Positions 16,043-24,095 are shown, numbered from the stretch's first letter. The stretch is DNA of 50,646 bases from CBIFVZ01 sp966185765 (GCA_966185765.1 CBIFVZ010000015.1:1-50646); one strand, 5' to 3'. Program-made: numbers and translations. The notes: a model not told the origin generated them from the sequence alone.

Positions 16043-16220
16043 AAAAAGGGCCGAATGGCTAATGTCAGTCACTTAAGCTTTTTAATGAATACAAATTCAT
16101 CATTATGCTTAAAAGGAAATGCAGGAATCAGGGTTTCAATCCGGTTGACTTCATTGAAGGCTCGAATTATCGAGCCTCATTTCCGTAAGTGACCAGCATC
16201 ATGCCGAATGGCCCCTTTTT
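16043..16220. terminator. pykA/lpxM bidirectional terminator split by family A copy 2
   Basis: The two halves of the hairpin flank the element, and a T run follows on the plus strand (16216-16220) with a matching A run on the left. The right arm has one extra C compared with the left. Confidence 0.65.
16060..16202. mobile_element. family A terminator-inserted MITE-like element, copy 2
   Basis: This 143-bp element is closely related to the one at 8882-9025, in the same orientation and almost collinear. The left end is TAATGTCAGTCACTTAAG and the right end contains GTAAGTGACCAGCAT. It is flanked by the 10-bp direct repeat GCCGAATGGC (16050-16059 and 16203-16212). The arms AAAAAGGGCC and GGCCCCTTTTT outside it rebuild a terminator GGGCC-GAAT-GGCCC between convergent pykA and lpxM. 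Internal hairpins ATGAATACAAATTCAT and GGCTCGA/TCGAGCC are shared with copy 1. No coding capacity is present. Confidence 0.85.
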
Positions 16221-16233
16221 ATAGCCATCTCGT

Positions 16234-17214
16234 TTATTTGCTACTTTTCGGCCACAGGTCTTTGCGCACGTAAGGTTCGGTCTCTCCTTCTTTACGCGTT
16301 TTCAGCAGTTTCAGTATCCAGGTGTACTGCTCCGGGTGCGGGCCGACAAGAATTTCCACTTCCTCATTCATGCGCCTGGCAATCGTATGGTCATCAGCGT
16401 CCATCAAGTCGTCCATCGGCGGGCGAATATAGATATCCAGCCGATGCGTCCTGGCGTTATAAACCGGAAACAGCGGCACCACGCGCGCGCGACACACCTT
16501 CATCAGACGGCCAATAGCGGGTAACGTTGCCTTATAGGTGGCAAAGAAATCAACAAACTCGCTGTGCTCGGCACCGTGGTCCTGGTCAGGCAGATAATAA
16601 CCCCAGTAGCCCTGGCGCACTGAGCTGATAAAGGGTTTGATGCCATCATTACGTGCGTGCATACGCCCGCCAAAGCGACGACGTACCCGGTTCCAGACAT
16701 AGTCAAACAGCTGATTGCCCTGATTGTGGAACATTGCCGCCATCTTCTGGCCGCTGGCGGCCATCAACATGGCCGGAATATCCACGGCCCAACCGTGGGG
16801 TACCAGGAAAATCACCTTCTCGTTATTTGCCTGCATCGCATCGATAATCTCCTTGCCGTGCCAGTCCACACGCTCAAGTACTTTTTTCGGGTCACGTATG
16901 CCCAGTTCAGCCATCATCGCCATCGACTGCGGCGCTGTTTCAAACATGCTGTCGATAATAGCCTCACGGCGCGCCTCAGGTAGCTCAGGGAAGCAGTAGA
17001 GCAGATTGATACGTGCGCGGCGACGTGCGCTTGTTGCGAATTTACCGGCCATACGCCCCAGCGCCCCCAACAGCGGATCGCGAATGGCCGCAGGCGTCCA
17101 GGCAAGGCCCGCAAAAGCAAAGACACCGAGCCATGAGCCCCAGTAACGCGGGTGCAAAAAGGCTTTCTGGAACTCAGGAATAAACTCGATGTGTGACTTT
17201 TTCTCTTTTTCCAT
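16234..17214 (-). CDS. lpxM: LpxM, lipid A late acyltransferase (myristoyl)
   Basis: LpxM adds the second secondary acyl chain to Kdo2-lipid A at the inner face of the inner membrane. The 326-residue protein (E. coli 323) has one N-terminal membrane anchor (WLGVFAFAGLAWTP) and the acyltransferase HX4D motif at His140 and Asp145 (VPHGWAVD). The following MFHNQGNQLFDYVWN and YYLPDQDHGAEHSEFVDFF blocks are typical of LpxL/M proteins. GGGAAGAAC precedes the ATG. It is a single gene, with mepM upstream in the same direction behind its own terminator. Confidence 0.97.
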   Translation of the reverse strand: MEKEKKSHIEFIPEFQKAFLHPRYWGSWLGVFAFAGLAWTPAAIRDPLLGALGRMAGKFATSARRRARINLLYCFPELPEARREAIIDSMFETAPQSMAMMAELGIRDPKKVLERVDWHGKEIIDAMQANNEKVIFLVPHGWAVDIPAMLMAASGQKMAAMFHNQGNQLFDYVWNRVRRRFGGRMHARNDGIKPFISSVRQGYWGYYLPDQDHGAEHSEFVDFFATYKATLPAIGRLMKVCRARVVPLFPVYNARTHRLDIYIRPPMDDLMDADDHTIARRMNEEVEILVGPHPEQYTWILKLLKTRKEGETEPYVRKDLWPKSSK

Positions 17215-17294
17215 GTTCTTCCCGGCACAAAGCCGATTAATTTATCTCAGTTCAGACTGCTTTATTTTAATGGTAGCCGGGACTTTTCCAAACA

Positions 17295-17319
17295 AAAAGC
17301 CGGTCTGTGACCGGCTTTT
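17295..17319 (-). terminator. mepM terminator
   Basis: AAAAGCCGGTC and GACCGGCTTTT form a perfect 11-bp stem with a three-base loop, and T-rich sequence follows on the minus strand. It lies 17 bases past the mepM stop. Confidence 0.85.
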
Positions 17320-17336
17320 GACCTTCAGGAGGATTT

Positions 17337-18659
17337 TTAGTCGAACCGCAGCTGCGGCACCACTTCTTTTGCAGTTGCCAGGAAGTCGCGGCGATCGGTT
17401 CCTGCCAGGCCTTCGGAACGCGGCAGTTTCGCCGTGAGTGGGTTAACAGCCTGCTGGTTAATCCACACCTCATAATGCAAGTGCGGCCCCGTAGAACGCC
17501 CTGTATTACCCGACAGCGCGATGCGCTCACCGCGCTTGACCTTCTGACCTGGCGTAACGAGAAGCTTCTTCAGGTGCATATAACGCGTGGTATAGGAGCG
17601 GCCGTGACGGATTGCAATGTAATAACCCGCAGCACCACTGCGCTTGGCAACCACCACTTCACCGTCACCCACTGCCAGCACCGGTGTCCCCTGAGGCATG
17701 GCGAAGTCAACACCACGATGCGGCGCGACACGCCCGGTTACCGGGTTTGTACGGCGCGGGTTGAAGTTTGAAGAGACGCGGAACTGGCGTGAGGTCGGGA
17801 AGCGCATAAAACCTTTCGCCAGACCCGCACCGTTACGGTCATAGAATTTACCGTCTTCTGCACGAATACCGTAGTAATCCTTACCACTACTGCGCACACG
17901 TACGCCTACAAGTTGACTCTGCTCTCGCTTGCCATCGAGCATTTCACGCGACATCAGCACAGCGAACTCATCGCCTTTTTTGAGCTTACGGAAGTCCATC
18001 TGCCACTGCATCGCTTTAATTACGGCGTTAATTTCCGTCGTGGTAAGGCCAGCAGAACGCGCACTGGAGACAAAGCTGCTGCCTACCGTCCCTTTAAGAA
18101 GACTGTTCACCCAGTCGCCCTGCTGAGTTTCGCTCGTCATCTTCCACGCACCAGAGCTGTTGCGCTCGTAGGTACGCGTTTCACGGCGTGAGACTTCCCA
18201 CGTCAGGGTTTGCAGGTCGCCGTCTGCGTTTAATGTCCAGGAGAGTTGCTGACCGATTTTCAGATTCCGCAAATCTTTATCGGCCTGCGTCAGGCGACCG
18301 ATTTCCGACATATCAATGCCGTACTGGTTCAATACACTGCTAAAGGTATCACCAGTAGAAACCACGTATTCGTGCAGTCCGGTGTCCGAGGCGATTTTGT
18401 CATCCAGCTCATCCTGCGGGATGGCTTCTTCTTCCTGCGGCGTCTGATCGATAGGCTCACTGGCCTCCGGCAAAAGTGAACGAATATCCTCTTTTCCCAG
18501 TTCGATGCTTTTGACAATTGGCGTGGATTCGGTGTGGTACACAAAGGGCCGCCAGACGGCGGCCGCAAGAGTAAGAACCGTAAGCGACCCCAACATCACA
18601 CGATGGGGTCGCGGTAAATTGTTAAACGCCAGGGCGACAGAGCGGGCTATCTGTTGCAC
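17337..18659 (-). CDS. mepM: MepM, murein DD-endopeptidase
   Basis: MepM (YebA) cuts meso-DAP-D-Ala crosslinks so new peptidoglycan can be inserted. The 440-residue protein equals E. coli MepM. It has an N-terminal membrane anchor (VMLGSLTVLTLAAAVW), an OapA/LysM-like part around EYVVSTGDTFSSVLNQYG, and a C-terminal M23 LytM domain. The zinc ligands are His314 and Asp318 (HRGVD) and the HLH motif at His393-His395. It lies directly downstream of znuA with 15 bp between. This fits the known zinc dependence, but shared transcription is only inferred. Confidence 0.97.
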   Translation of the reverse strand: MQQIARSVALAFNNLPRPHRVMLGSLTVLTLAAAVWRPFVYHTESTPIVKSIELGKEDIRSLLPEASEPIDQTPQEEEAIPQDELDDKIASDTGLHEYVVSTGDTFSSVLNQYGIDMSEIGRLTQADKDLRNLKIGQQLSWTLNADGDLQTLTWEVSRRETRTYERNSSGAWKMTSETQQGDWVNSLLKGTVGSSFVSSARSAGLTTTEINAVIKAMQWQMDFRKLKKGDEFAVLMSREMLDGKREQSQLVGVRVRSSGKDYYGIRAEDGKFYDRNGAGLAKGFMRFPTSRQFRVSSNFNPRRTNPVTGRVAPHRGVDFAMPQGTPVLAVGDGEVVVAKRSGAAGYYIAIRHGRSYTTRYMHLKKLLVTPGQKVKRGERIALSGNTGRSTGPHLHYEVWINQQAVNPLTAKLPRSEGLAGTDRRDFLATAKEVVPQLRFD

Positions 18660-18674
18660 GTATTCACTTCCTCG

Positions 18675-19610
18675 TTATGCTCCTTTCAGGCAACTGGCGT
18701 ATTGATGCGAAAGTTGGGTAAGAAATTGCGTATAGCTGTCTTTACCCAGCGCAATAGCGGTGCCAAGAGGATCCAGTGTACCCATTCGTACCCGCGTTCC
18801 TCTGGCAACGGCTTCAATGACGGCCGGCCTGAATTGTGGCTCAGCAAAGACGCATTCGGCCTTTTGCTCAACCAACTGTGTTCTGATTTCATGTAAGCGC
18901 TGCGCACCAGGCTGGATTTCAGGGTTTACGGTAAAATGCCCCAGCGGGGTGAGGCCGTAGTGTTGTTCAAAATACCCGTAGGCATCGTGAAACACGTAAT
19001 ACCCTTTTCCTTTTAGCGGTGACAGCTCATTTGCCAACGTTTCATCGGTTTTTACTAATTCTGCCTCGAATCGCTGCAGGTTCGCATCCAATTTGTTCTT
19101 ATTTTCAGGCATAAGTTCAACTAATTTTTGATGGATTGCAACCGCTGAAAGCCTTGCTATGACTGGGGATAGCCATAAATGCATGTTGTACTCACCATGA
19201 TGGTGATCTTCATCACCTTTTTCGTGTCCATGTTCGTGGTCATCGTCATGCTCGTGAGCGCCTTTTATCAGCAGCGGCTTCACATCATTTAGTGCTGCAA
19301 GCGACAGCCGTTTTTGTTCGGTCAGGCGGGCGACAGGTTTCGTCATGAAGGCTTCCATCTCTGGTCCGACCCATACCACTAAGTCTGCGTTTTGCAAGCG
19401 TTTTATATCAGACGGGCGTAAGGCATAATCGTGCTCCGATGCGCCATCTGGCAGTAAAACCGTCGTCCCGGTGACGCCATCGGCAATGGCTGATGCGATA
19501 AATCCCAGGGGCTTAATGGAGGTGACAACATCTGCCTGAGCGGTGGTTGACGCGCTACACCACAGAGCGGTTGAAAAAGCAGCGAAAAGAAGCGTGTTTT
19601 TATGTAACAT
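18675..19610 (-). CDS. znuA: ZnuA, periplasmic zinc-binding protein
   Basis: ZnuA delivers zinc to the ZnuBC transporter. The 311-residue protein has a signal peptide ending near AQA (residues 1-26) and the cluster A-I binding fold. The zinc His residues are in GASEHDYAL, NMHLWLSP and PLGHFTVNPE. A His/Asp/Glu-rich loop (GAHEHDDDHEHGHEKGDEDHHH) is present, as in other enteric ZnuA. I chose the ATG at 19610 (MLHKNTLLF) to match E. coli; a start at 19625 adds five residues. No good Shine-Dalgarno is visible. It is divergent from znuC across a Zur site. Confidence 0.96.
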   Translation of the reverse strand: MLHKNTLLFAAFSTALWCSASTTAQADVVTSIKPLGFIASAIADGVTGTTVLLPDGASEHDYALRPSDIKRLQNADLVVWVGPEMEAFMTKPVARLTEQKRLSLAALNDVKPLLIKGAHEHDDDHEHGHEKGDEDHHHGEYNMHLWLSPVIARLSAVAIHQKLVELMPENKNKLDANLQRFEAELVKTDETLANELSPLKGKGYYVFHDAYGYFEQHYGLTPLGHFTVNPEIQPGAQRLHEIRTQLVEQKAECVFAEPQFRPAVIEAVARGTRVRMGTLDPLGTAIALGKDSYTQFLTQLSHQYASCLKGA

Positions 19611-19640
19611 AATGCAACTGGTCATCGTTTTGGCTGAGAG

Positions 19641-19660
19641 GAATGTGATATTATAACATC
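19641..19660. promoter_or_regulatory. Zur operator for znuA and znuCB
   Basis: GAATGTGATATTATAACATC is the near-palindromic Zur box seen in the E. coli znuA-znuC interval. It lies midway between the two divergent starts (30 bp from each), so one bound Zur dimer pair can shut both promoters when zinc is plentiful. Confidence 0.88.
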
Positions 19661-19688
19661 CGATAACTTCTGCAACGTTTAAATCGAC

Positions 19689-20444
19689 ATGACAACTCTC
19701 GTCTCCCTGGAAAACATTTCAGTTTCATTTGGCGCCCGCCGCGTGCTGTCAGATATCTCGCTTAATCTGCACCCAGGCCGCATCCTCACGCTGTTGGGAC
19801 CAAACGGCGCGGGCAAATCAACGCTGGTCCGCGTGGTACTCGGGCTAGTAGCACCCGACAGCGGCCTCATCAAGCGCAGCCCGAATCTGCGCATTGGTTA
19901 TGTCCCTCAAAAATTACACCTCGATGCCACGCTGCCGCTAACAGTAAGCCGCTTCATGCGCCTGCGTCCTGGTGTGAAAAAGAGCGACATTAAGCCCGCG
20001 CTGGTGCGCGTGCAGGCCGCGCACCTGATAGATGCACCGATGCAAAAACTCTCCGGTGGCGAAACCCAGCGTGTATTGCTGGCTCGTGCGTTACTCAATC
20101 AGCCGCAGCTCCTGGTGCTGGATGAACCGACGCAGGGTGTTGACGTTAACGGCCAGCTCGCGTTGTATGATTTAATCAACAAACTACGCCATGAACTGGG
20201 CTGTGCCGTACTGATGGTGTCCCACGATCTACACCTTGTCATGGCAAAAACCGATGAAGTACTGTGCCTCAACCACCATATTTGCTGCTCCGGGACACCG
20301 GAAGTGGTGTCCGCACATCCGCAGTTTATTTCCATGTTCGGTCCGCGTGGTGCAGAACAACTCGGCATTTATCGCCATCATCATAATCACCGCCACGATT
20401 TGCAGGGCAAAATTATTCTGCGCAGAGGAAACGGCCAGTCATGA
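19689..20444 (+). CDS. znuC: ZnuC, zinc ABC transporter ATPase
   Basis: The 251-residue ATP-binding subunit equals E. coli ZnuC. Walker A is GPNGAGKST, the ABC signature is LSGGETQR, Walker B is LLVLDEPTQG, and the H-loop is MVSHDLH. The His-rich C-terminal tail (YRHHHNHRHD) is typical of ZnuC and may sense or buffer zinc. The last four bases overlap the znuB start (ATGA), so the two are translated together. Confidence 0.97.
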   Translation: MTTLVSLENISVSFGARRVLSDISLNLHPGRILTLLGPNGAGKSTLVRVVLGLVAPDSGLIKRSPNLRIGYVPQKLHLDATLPLTVSRFMRLRPGVKKSDIKPALVRVQAAHLIDAPMQKLSGGETQRVLLARALLNQPQLLVLDEPTQGVDVNGQLALYDLINKLRHELGCAVLMVSHDLHLVMAKTDEVLCLNHHICCSGTPEVVSAHPQFISMFGPRGAEQLGIYRHHHNHRHDLQGKIILRRGNGQS

Positions 20445-21226
20445 TTGAATTGTTATTCCCCGGCTGGCTTGCCGGAGTCCTGCTGGCGTGTGCTGCAGGG
20501 CCGCTGGGTTCATTTGTGGTCTGGCGCCGCATGTCTTATTTTGGCGATACTCTCGCTCACGCCTCACTATTAGGTGTGGCGTTTGGCCTGCTGCTCAATA
20601 TCAACCCATTTTATGCCGTGATTGCGGTAACGCTACTGCTGGCGCTGGCGCTGGTGTGGCTCGAAAAACGCCCCAATATCGCCATTGATACATTGCTGGG
20701 TATCATGGCGCACAGCGCGCTATCGCTGGGCCTGGTGGTGGTGAGCCTGATGTCAGGTATTCGGGTGGATTTAATGGCCTATCTGTTTGGCGATCTGCTC
20801 TCGGTCACACCTGAAGACCTGGCCGCGATTGCCGCAGGCGTGGTGGTGGTCATCGCTATCCTGTGCTGGCAATGGCGCAATCTGCTCGCCATGACAATAA
20901 GTCCTGACCTCGCTTTTGTTGACGGCGTTAAGCTCCAGCGCGTCAGGCTGCTACTGATGCTGGTTACTGCGCTGACCATTGGTGTGGCCATGAAGTTTGT
21001 CGGTGCGTTGATAATCACTTCGCTCTTGATCATTCCGGCAGCGACCGCGCGCCGCTTTGCTCGTACACCGGAGCAAATGGCCTGGGTTGCTGTCGGGACT
21101 GGCATGATTGCCGTCACTGGCGGCCTTGCCTTTTCTGCAAGCTACGATACTCCCGCAGGTCCGTCCGTCGTGCTGGCCGCTGCACTGTTGTTCATTCTCA
21201 GTATGATGCGCCGCCAGCCGGTGTAA
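20441..21226 (+). CDS. znuB: ZnuB, zinc ABC transporter permease
   Basis: This 261-residue integral membrane protein of the ABC-3 family has about eight hydrophobic segments. The conserved family stretches ISYFGDTLAH-like (RRMSYFGDTLAHASLLG) and GALIITSLLIIPAATAR are present. It forms the membrane channel with ZnuC and receives zinc from ZnuA. It overlaps znuC by four bases. Confidence 0.97.
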   Translation: MIELLFPGWLAGVLLACAAGPLGSFVVWRRMSYFGDTLAHASLLGVAFGLLLNINPFYAVIAVTLLLALALVWLEKRPNIAIDTLLGIMAHSALSLGLVVVSLMSGIRVDLMAYLFGDLLSVTPEDLAAIAAGVVVVIAILCWQWRNLLAMTISPDLAFVDGVKLQRVRLLLMLVTALTIGVAMKFVGALIITSLLIIPAATARRFARTPEQMAWVAVGTGMIAVTGGLAFSASYDTPAGPSVVLAAALLFILSMMRRQPV

Positions 21227-21235
21227 CGTTACGAC

Positions 21236-21262
21236 TGTCTCCCGGTTAAGCAGACCGGGAGA
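21236..21262 (+). terminator. hairpin after znuB
   Basis: GTCTCCCGGT and ACCGGGAGAC form a perfect 10-bp stem with a seven-base loop ten bases after the znuB stop. There is no T run, so it may be a Rho-dependent end or a stabilising hairpin. Confidence 0.5.
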
Positions 21263-21433
21263 CGGTGCTGAAAGCGCCCATGCCTCTCCCTTGCCCTTGC
21301 CGCACAAGTCCGCACTGGTGGACAAATAAACAGATGCAGATTGCTGCAAGCCAGACTACCCTGTGCTGAATTTCTTTCGGCACTGCACCGAAAAGACTTA
21401 TTAAAACCTGCTATCGCACTCAGGGAGAACGTT

Positions 21434-21697
21434 ATGCCGCCAATTATGCACACTCGCGATTTCAAAAAATTTCTCATCGCCGCTGCAATTGTCTTTGTGA
21501 TTGCTGTTTCAGTGATTTCGAGAGTGACTTTTGAAGGTGTCGTTGAGCAGTACAATTTACCGATGGAAGACTGGACAGTGGGGATGTTTTTCATCCAGGG
21601 CGCGTGGGTGTTTATTTACAGCATTATGTTTACGCTCATCGGCTCACTGCCATTCGCGTTTTACTTTCTCAGCCCAAAATCCAATCATGACAGTTAA
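21434..21697 (+). CDS. small two-span inner-membrane protein (DUF2534-like)
   Basis: This 87-residue protein has two clear membrane segments, KKFLIAAAIVFVIAVSVIS and GAWVFIYSIMFTLIGSLPFAFYF, separated by VTFEGVVEQYNLPMEDWTVG. It resembles the DUF2534 family of small enterobacterial membrane proteins, as far as I can recall. The function is unknown. GGGAGAACGTT gives a convincing ribosome site for the ATG at 21434. It lies between znuB and ruvB, where E. coli K-12 has nothing comparable that I know of. A terminator follows at once. Confidence 0.75.
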   Translation: MPPIMHTRDFKKFLIAAAIVFVIAVSVISRVTFEGVVEQYNLPMEDWTVGMFFIQGAWVFIYSIMFTLIGSLPFAFYFLSPKSNHDS

Positions 21698-21716
21698 CAT
21701 ATTGAGCCTGACGCAA

Positions 21717-21739
21717 AACCGGGGCATCACGCCCCGGTT
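21717..21739. terminator. terminator between the small membrane gene and ruvB
   Basis: AACCGGGGC and GCCCCGGTT form a perfect nine-bp stem around ATCAC. T-rich sequence lies on the plus side and T-rich complement (TTTTGCG) on the minus side, so it can end both convergent units. Confidence 0.75.
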
Positions 21740-21763
21740 GAGTCTGTTTTATCAGGAATGCTT

Positions 21764-22774
21764 TTACGGATAATCTGGTGGTGTCATGCCAAAATGCGCC
21801 CAGGCACGCGGCGTCGCGATGCGTCCACGCGGCGTACGCTGTAAAAAACCCTGCTGAATCAAATAGGGTTCCAGCACATCTTCAATGGTTTCACGCTCTT
21901 CGCCAATCGCTGCCGCAAGGTTATCAAGCCCCACCGGCCCACCAAGAAATTTATCCAGCACCGCCAGCAGCAACTTGCGGTCCATGTAATCAAAGCCTTC
22001 TGCATCCACATTAAGCATATCCAGCGCCAGTGCTGCGACCTCAGAATTAATCACACCATTATGGCGCACTTCAGCAAAGTCACGTACGCGACGCAGCAGG
22101 CGGTTAGCAATACGTGGCGTACCTCGCGCGCGGCGAGCGACTTCCAGCGCACCTTCTTCACTCATCTCCAGCCCCAGGCAAGCAGCGCTGCGCCCCACGA
22201 TATGCTGCAAATCCGCCACCTGGTAGAACTCCAGGCGCTGAACAATGCCAAAACGGTCACGTAGCGGAGAGGTCAACGAACCGGCGCGCGTGGTGGCGCC
22301 AATCAGGGTAAAGGGTGGCAAATCAATTTTGATAGAGCGCGCCGCCGGGCCTTCGCCAATCATGATATCAAGCTGGTAATCTTCCATCGCTGGATAGAGC
22401 ACTTCTTCAACAACCGGAGAAAGACGATGGATCTCATCAATAAACAAGACATCATGCGGTTCAAGGTTAGTGAGCATGGCCGCGAGATCGCCTGCTTTTT
22501 CCAGCACCGGGCCGGACGTGGTACGCAGGTTCACCCCCATTTCATTGGCGACAATATTGGCAAGCGTGGTTTTACCCAGCCCCGGCGGCCCGAAGATAAG
22601 CAGGTGGTCCAGCGCATCGCCGCGTAACCTCGCCGCCTCGATGAAGATCTCCATTTGGGCGCTTACCTGTGGCTGGCCAACATACTCTGCCAGCATCTTC
22701 GGGCGAATGGCACGGTCAGCGGCCTCTTCCACCGGGCTTGAGCCAGGGGCTATCAGGCGATCGGCTTCAATCAT
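21764..22774 (-). CDS. ruvB: RuvB, Holliday-junction branch-migration motor
   Basis: RuvB is the hexameric AAA+ ATPase that drives branch migration with RuvA. The 336-residue protein equals E. coli RuvB. Walker A is GPPGLGKTT, Walker B is LFIDEIHRL, sensor 1 is IGATTRAG, and the arginine-finger segment is LRDRFGIV. The C-terminal winged-helix domain ends in RTPRGRIATPRAWAHFG. It follows ruvA by eight bases, in an SOS-controlled operon. Confidence 0.98.
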   Translation of the reverse strand: MIEADRLIAPGSSPVEEAADRAIRPKMLAEYVGQPQVSAQMEIFIEAARLRGDALDHLLIFGPPGLGKTTLANIVANEMGVNLRTTSGPVLEKAGDLAAMLTNLEPHDVLFIDEIHRLSPVVEEVLYPAMEDYQLDIMIGEGPAARSIKIDLPPFTLIGATTRAGSLTSPLRDRFGIVQRLEFYQVADLQHIVGRSAACLGLEMSEEGALEVARRARGTPRIANRLLRRVRDFAEVRHNGVINSEVAALALDMLNVDAEGFDYMDRKLLLAVLDKFLGGPVGLDNLAAAIGEERETIEDVLEPYLIQQGFLQRTPRGRIATPRAWAHFGMTPPDYP

Positions 22775-22782
22775 CCTTTACC

Positions 22783-23394
22783 TCACAGCGCTGCACGTAG
22801 CGCTTCACGAATCAGGGTTTCACTGTCAGCGCCGCTGCGGGCGATTTTACTTATCATGCGGCTTGCTTCCTGAGGTTTATAGCCCAGCGCAACCAGCGCG
22901 GCAACCGCTTCGACCTCGGCATCATCAGCGACCGGCCCCGCCGGTGACGTCAGCTCCAGGTCTGCTGCTGGCGTAAACAGATCGCCGTGCATGCCCTTAA
23001 AGCGGTCTTTCATTTCCACTACCAGACGCTCGGCCGTTTTCTTGCCAATGCCTGGCAGTTTCACCAGCGAGGCGGGTTCTTCGCGCTCAACCGCATTTAC
23101 AAACTGCTGCGCCGACATACCGGAGAGAATAGCCAGCGCCAGCTTCGGCCCTACGCCGTTAACTTTAATCAGTTCACGAAACAGCGTGCGCTCCTGCTTG
23201 TTGTTAAACCCAAACAGTAGCTGTGCATCTTCACGCACCACAAAATGGGTAAACACCACCGCTTCTTTGCCGGTTTCCGGTAATTCATAAAAGCAGGTCA
23301 TTGGCATATGCACTTCATACCCGACGCCACCTGCCTCCAGCAATACCAGCGGCGGCTGTTTTTCCAGAACGATGCCTCTGAGTCTACCTATCAC
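22783..23394 (-). CDS. ruvA: RuvA, Holliday-junction DNA-binding protein
   Basis: The RuvA tetramer binds the four-way junction and loads RuvB. The 203 residues equal E. coli RuvA. The N-terminal OB fold begins MIGRLRGIVLEKQ, two helix-hairpin-helix motifs lie in ELIKVNGVGPKLALAIL and LVKLPGIGKKTAERLVVE, and the C-terminal RuvB-binding domain contains ALVALGYKPQEASRMI. The start codon is GTG with AGGAGC upstream. A LexA box lies in the promoter region. Confidence 0.97.
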   Translation of the reverse strand: MIGRLRGIVLEKQPPLVLLEAGGVGYEVHMPMTCFYELPETGKEAVVFTHFVVREDAQLLFGFNNKQERTLFRELIKVNGVGPKLALAILSGMSAQQFVNAVEREEPASLVKLPGIGKKTAERLVVEMKDRFKGMHGDLFTPAADLELTSPAGPVADDAEVEAVAALVALGYKPQEASRMISKIARSGADSETLIREALRAAL

Positions 23395-23445
23395 ATTTTG
23401 CTCCTGCTTTTATTCATGCCGGTGTCGATAGCGCACATCATATAA

Positions 23446-23473
23446 AAAAGGCTGGATAGGTATCCAGCCTTTT
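23446..23473 (-). terminator. ruvC terminator, coinciding with the ruvA LexA box
   Basis: The 13-bp stem AAAAGGCTGGATA and TATCCAGCCTTTT has a two-base loop and A/T edges on both sides. It lies seven bases past the ruvC stop. Its centre is exactly the LexA site of the ruvAB promoter. Confidence 0.8.
23452..23467. promoter_or_regulatory. LexA box of ruvAB
   Basis: CTGGATAGGTATCCAG has perfect CTGG/CCAG arms and closely follows the E. coli ruvA box (CTGGATATCTATCCAG from memory). It lies 58 bp upstream of the ruvA start, just before a TATGAT -10-like element on the minus strand. Confidence 0.85.
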
Positions 23474-23479
23474 CTGGTA

Positions 23480-24001
23480 TTAGCGTAGTCTGCCGCGGGT
23501 GAGATTGAGACGTGTGGCACTGATTTGCAACGCGTTCTGGCTAACGTGACAGTGCGTAATGGCAATAGCCAGTGCGTCGGCAGCGTCGGCCTGCGGGTTG
23601 GCGGGCAGTTTTAGCAGATTACGCACCATGTGCTGCACCTGGCTTTTGTCGGCGCCGCCGGTGCCAACCACCGTTTGCTTTACCTGACGCGCGGCATATT
23701 CAAACACCGGCAACTCACCGTTTACCGCCGCGACAATGGCCGCACCGCGTGCCTGACCAAGCTTAAGCGCCGAGTCGGCATTTTTGGCCATAAAGACCTG
23801 CTCAATGGCAAAAATGTCTGGCTGAAACTGGGTAATCAGCTCACTCACACCGGCGTAAATCAGCTTCAGTCGTGAGGGTAAGTCATCCACCTTTGTACGA
23901 ATACAGCCGCTGCCAAGATATGTAAGCTGTCTGCCCGTCTGGCGAATCACCCCGTAGCCGGTAATGCGCGAACCGGGGTCGATGCCGAGAATAATGGCCA
24001 T
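23480..24001 (-). CDS. ruvC: RuvC, Holliday-junction resolvase
   Basis: RuvC nicks Holliday junctions symmetrically after RuvAB has moved them. The 173-residue protein equals E. coli RuvC. The acidic residues of the RNase-H fold are Asp7 (LGIDPGSR), Glu66 (AIEQVF) and the Asp pair in ADAADALAIAITH. It lies upstream of ruvAB but outside the SOS operon, behind its own terminator. The yebB gene found between ruvA and ruvC in E. coli K-12 is absent. Confidence 0.97.
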   Translation of the reverse strand: MAIILGIDPGSRITGYGVIRQTGRQLTYLGSGCIRTKVDDLPSRLKLIYAGVSELITQFQPDIFAIEQVFMAKNADSALKLGQARGAAIVAAVNGELPVFEYAARQVKQTVVGTGGADKSQVQHMVRNLLKLPANPQADAADALAIAITHCHVSQNALQISATRLNLTRGRLR

Positions 24002-24043
24002 TGCGCCTCTCTGATTAGTCGCGGGAAATTACCCTCAATAGCC

Positions 24044-24068
24044 CGACCGCATGTTAGCCATGCGGTCG
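24044..24068. other. perfect intergenic hairpin between yebC and ruvC
   Basis: CGACCGCATG and CATGCGGTCG form a perfect 10-bp stem with a five-base loop. No T tract follows on either strand, so it is a poor intrinsic terminator. It could be an RNA processing or stabilising structure in a yebC-ruvC message. Confidence 0.5.
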
Positions 24069-24095
24069 GCAGGCCCCTGGCCCGTAGACATTACC

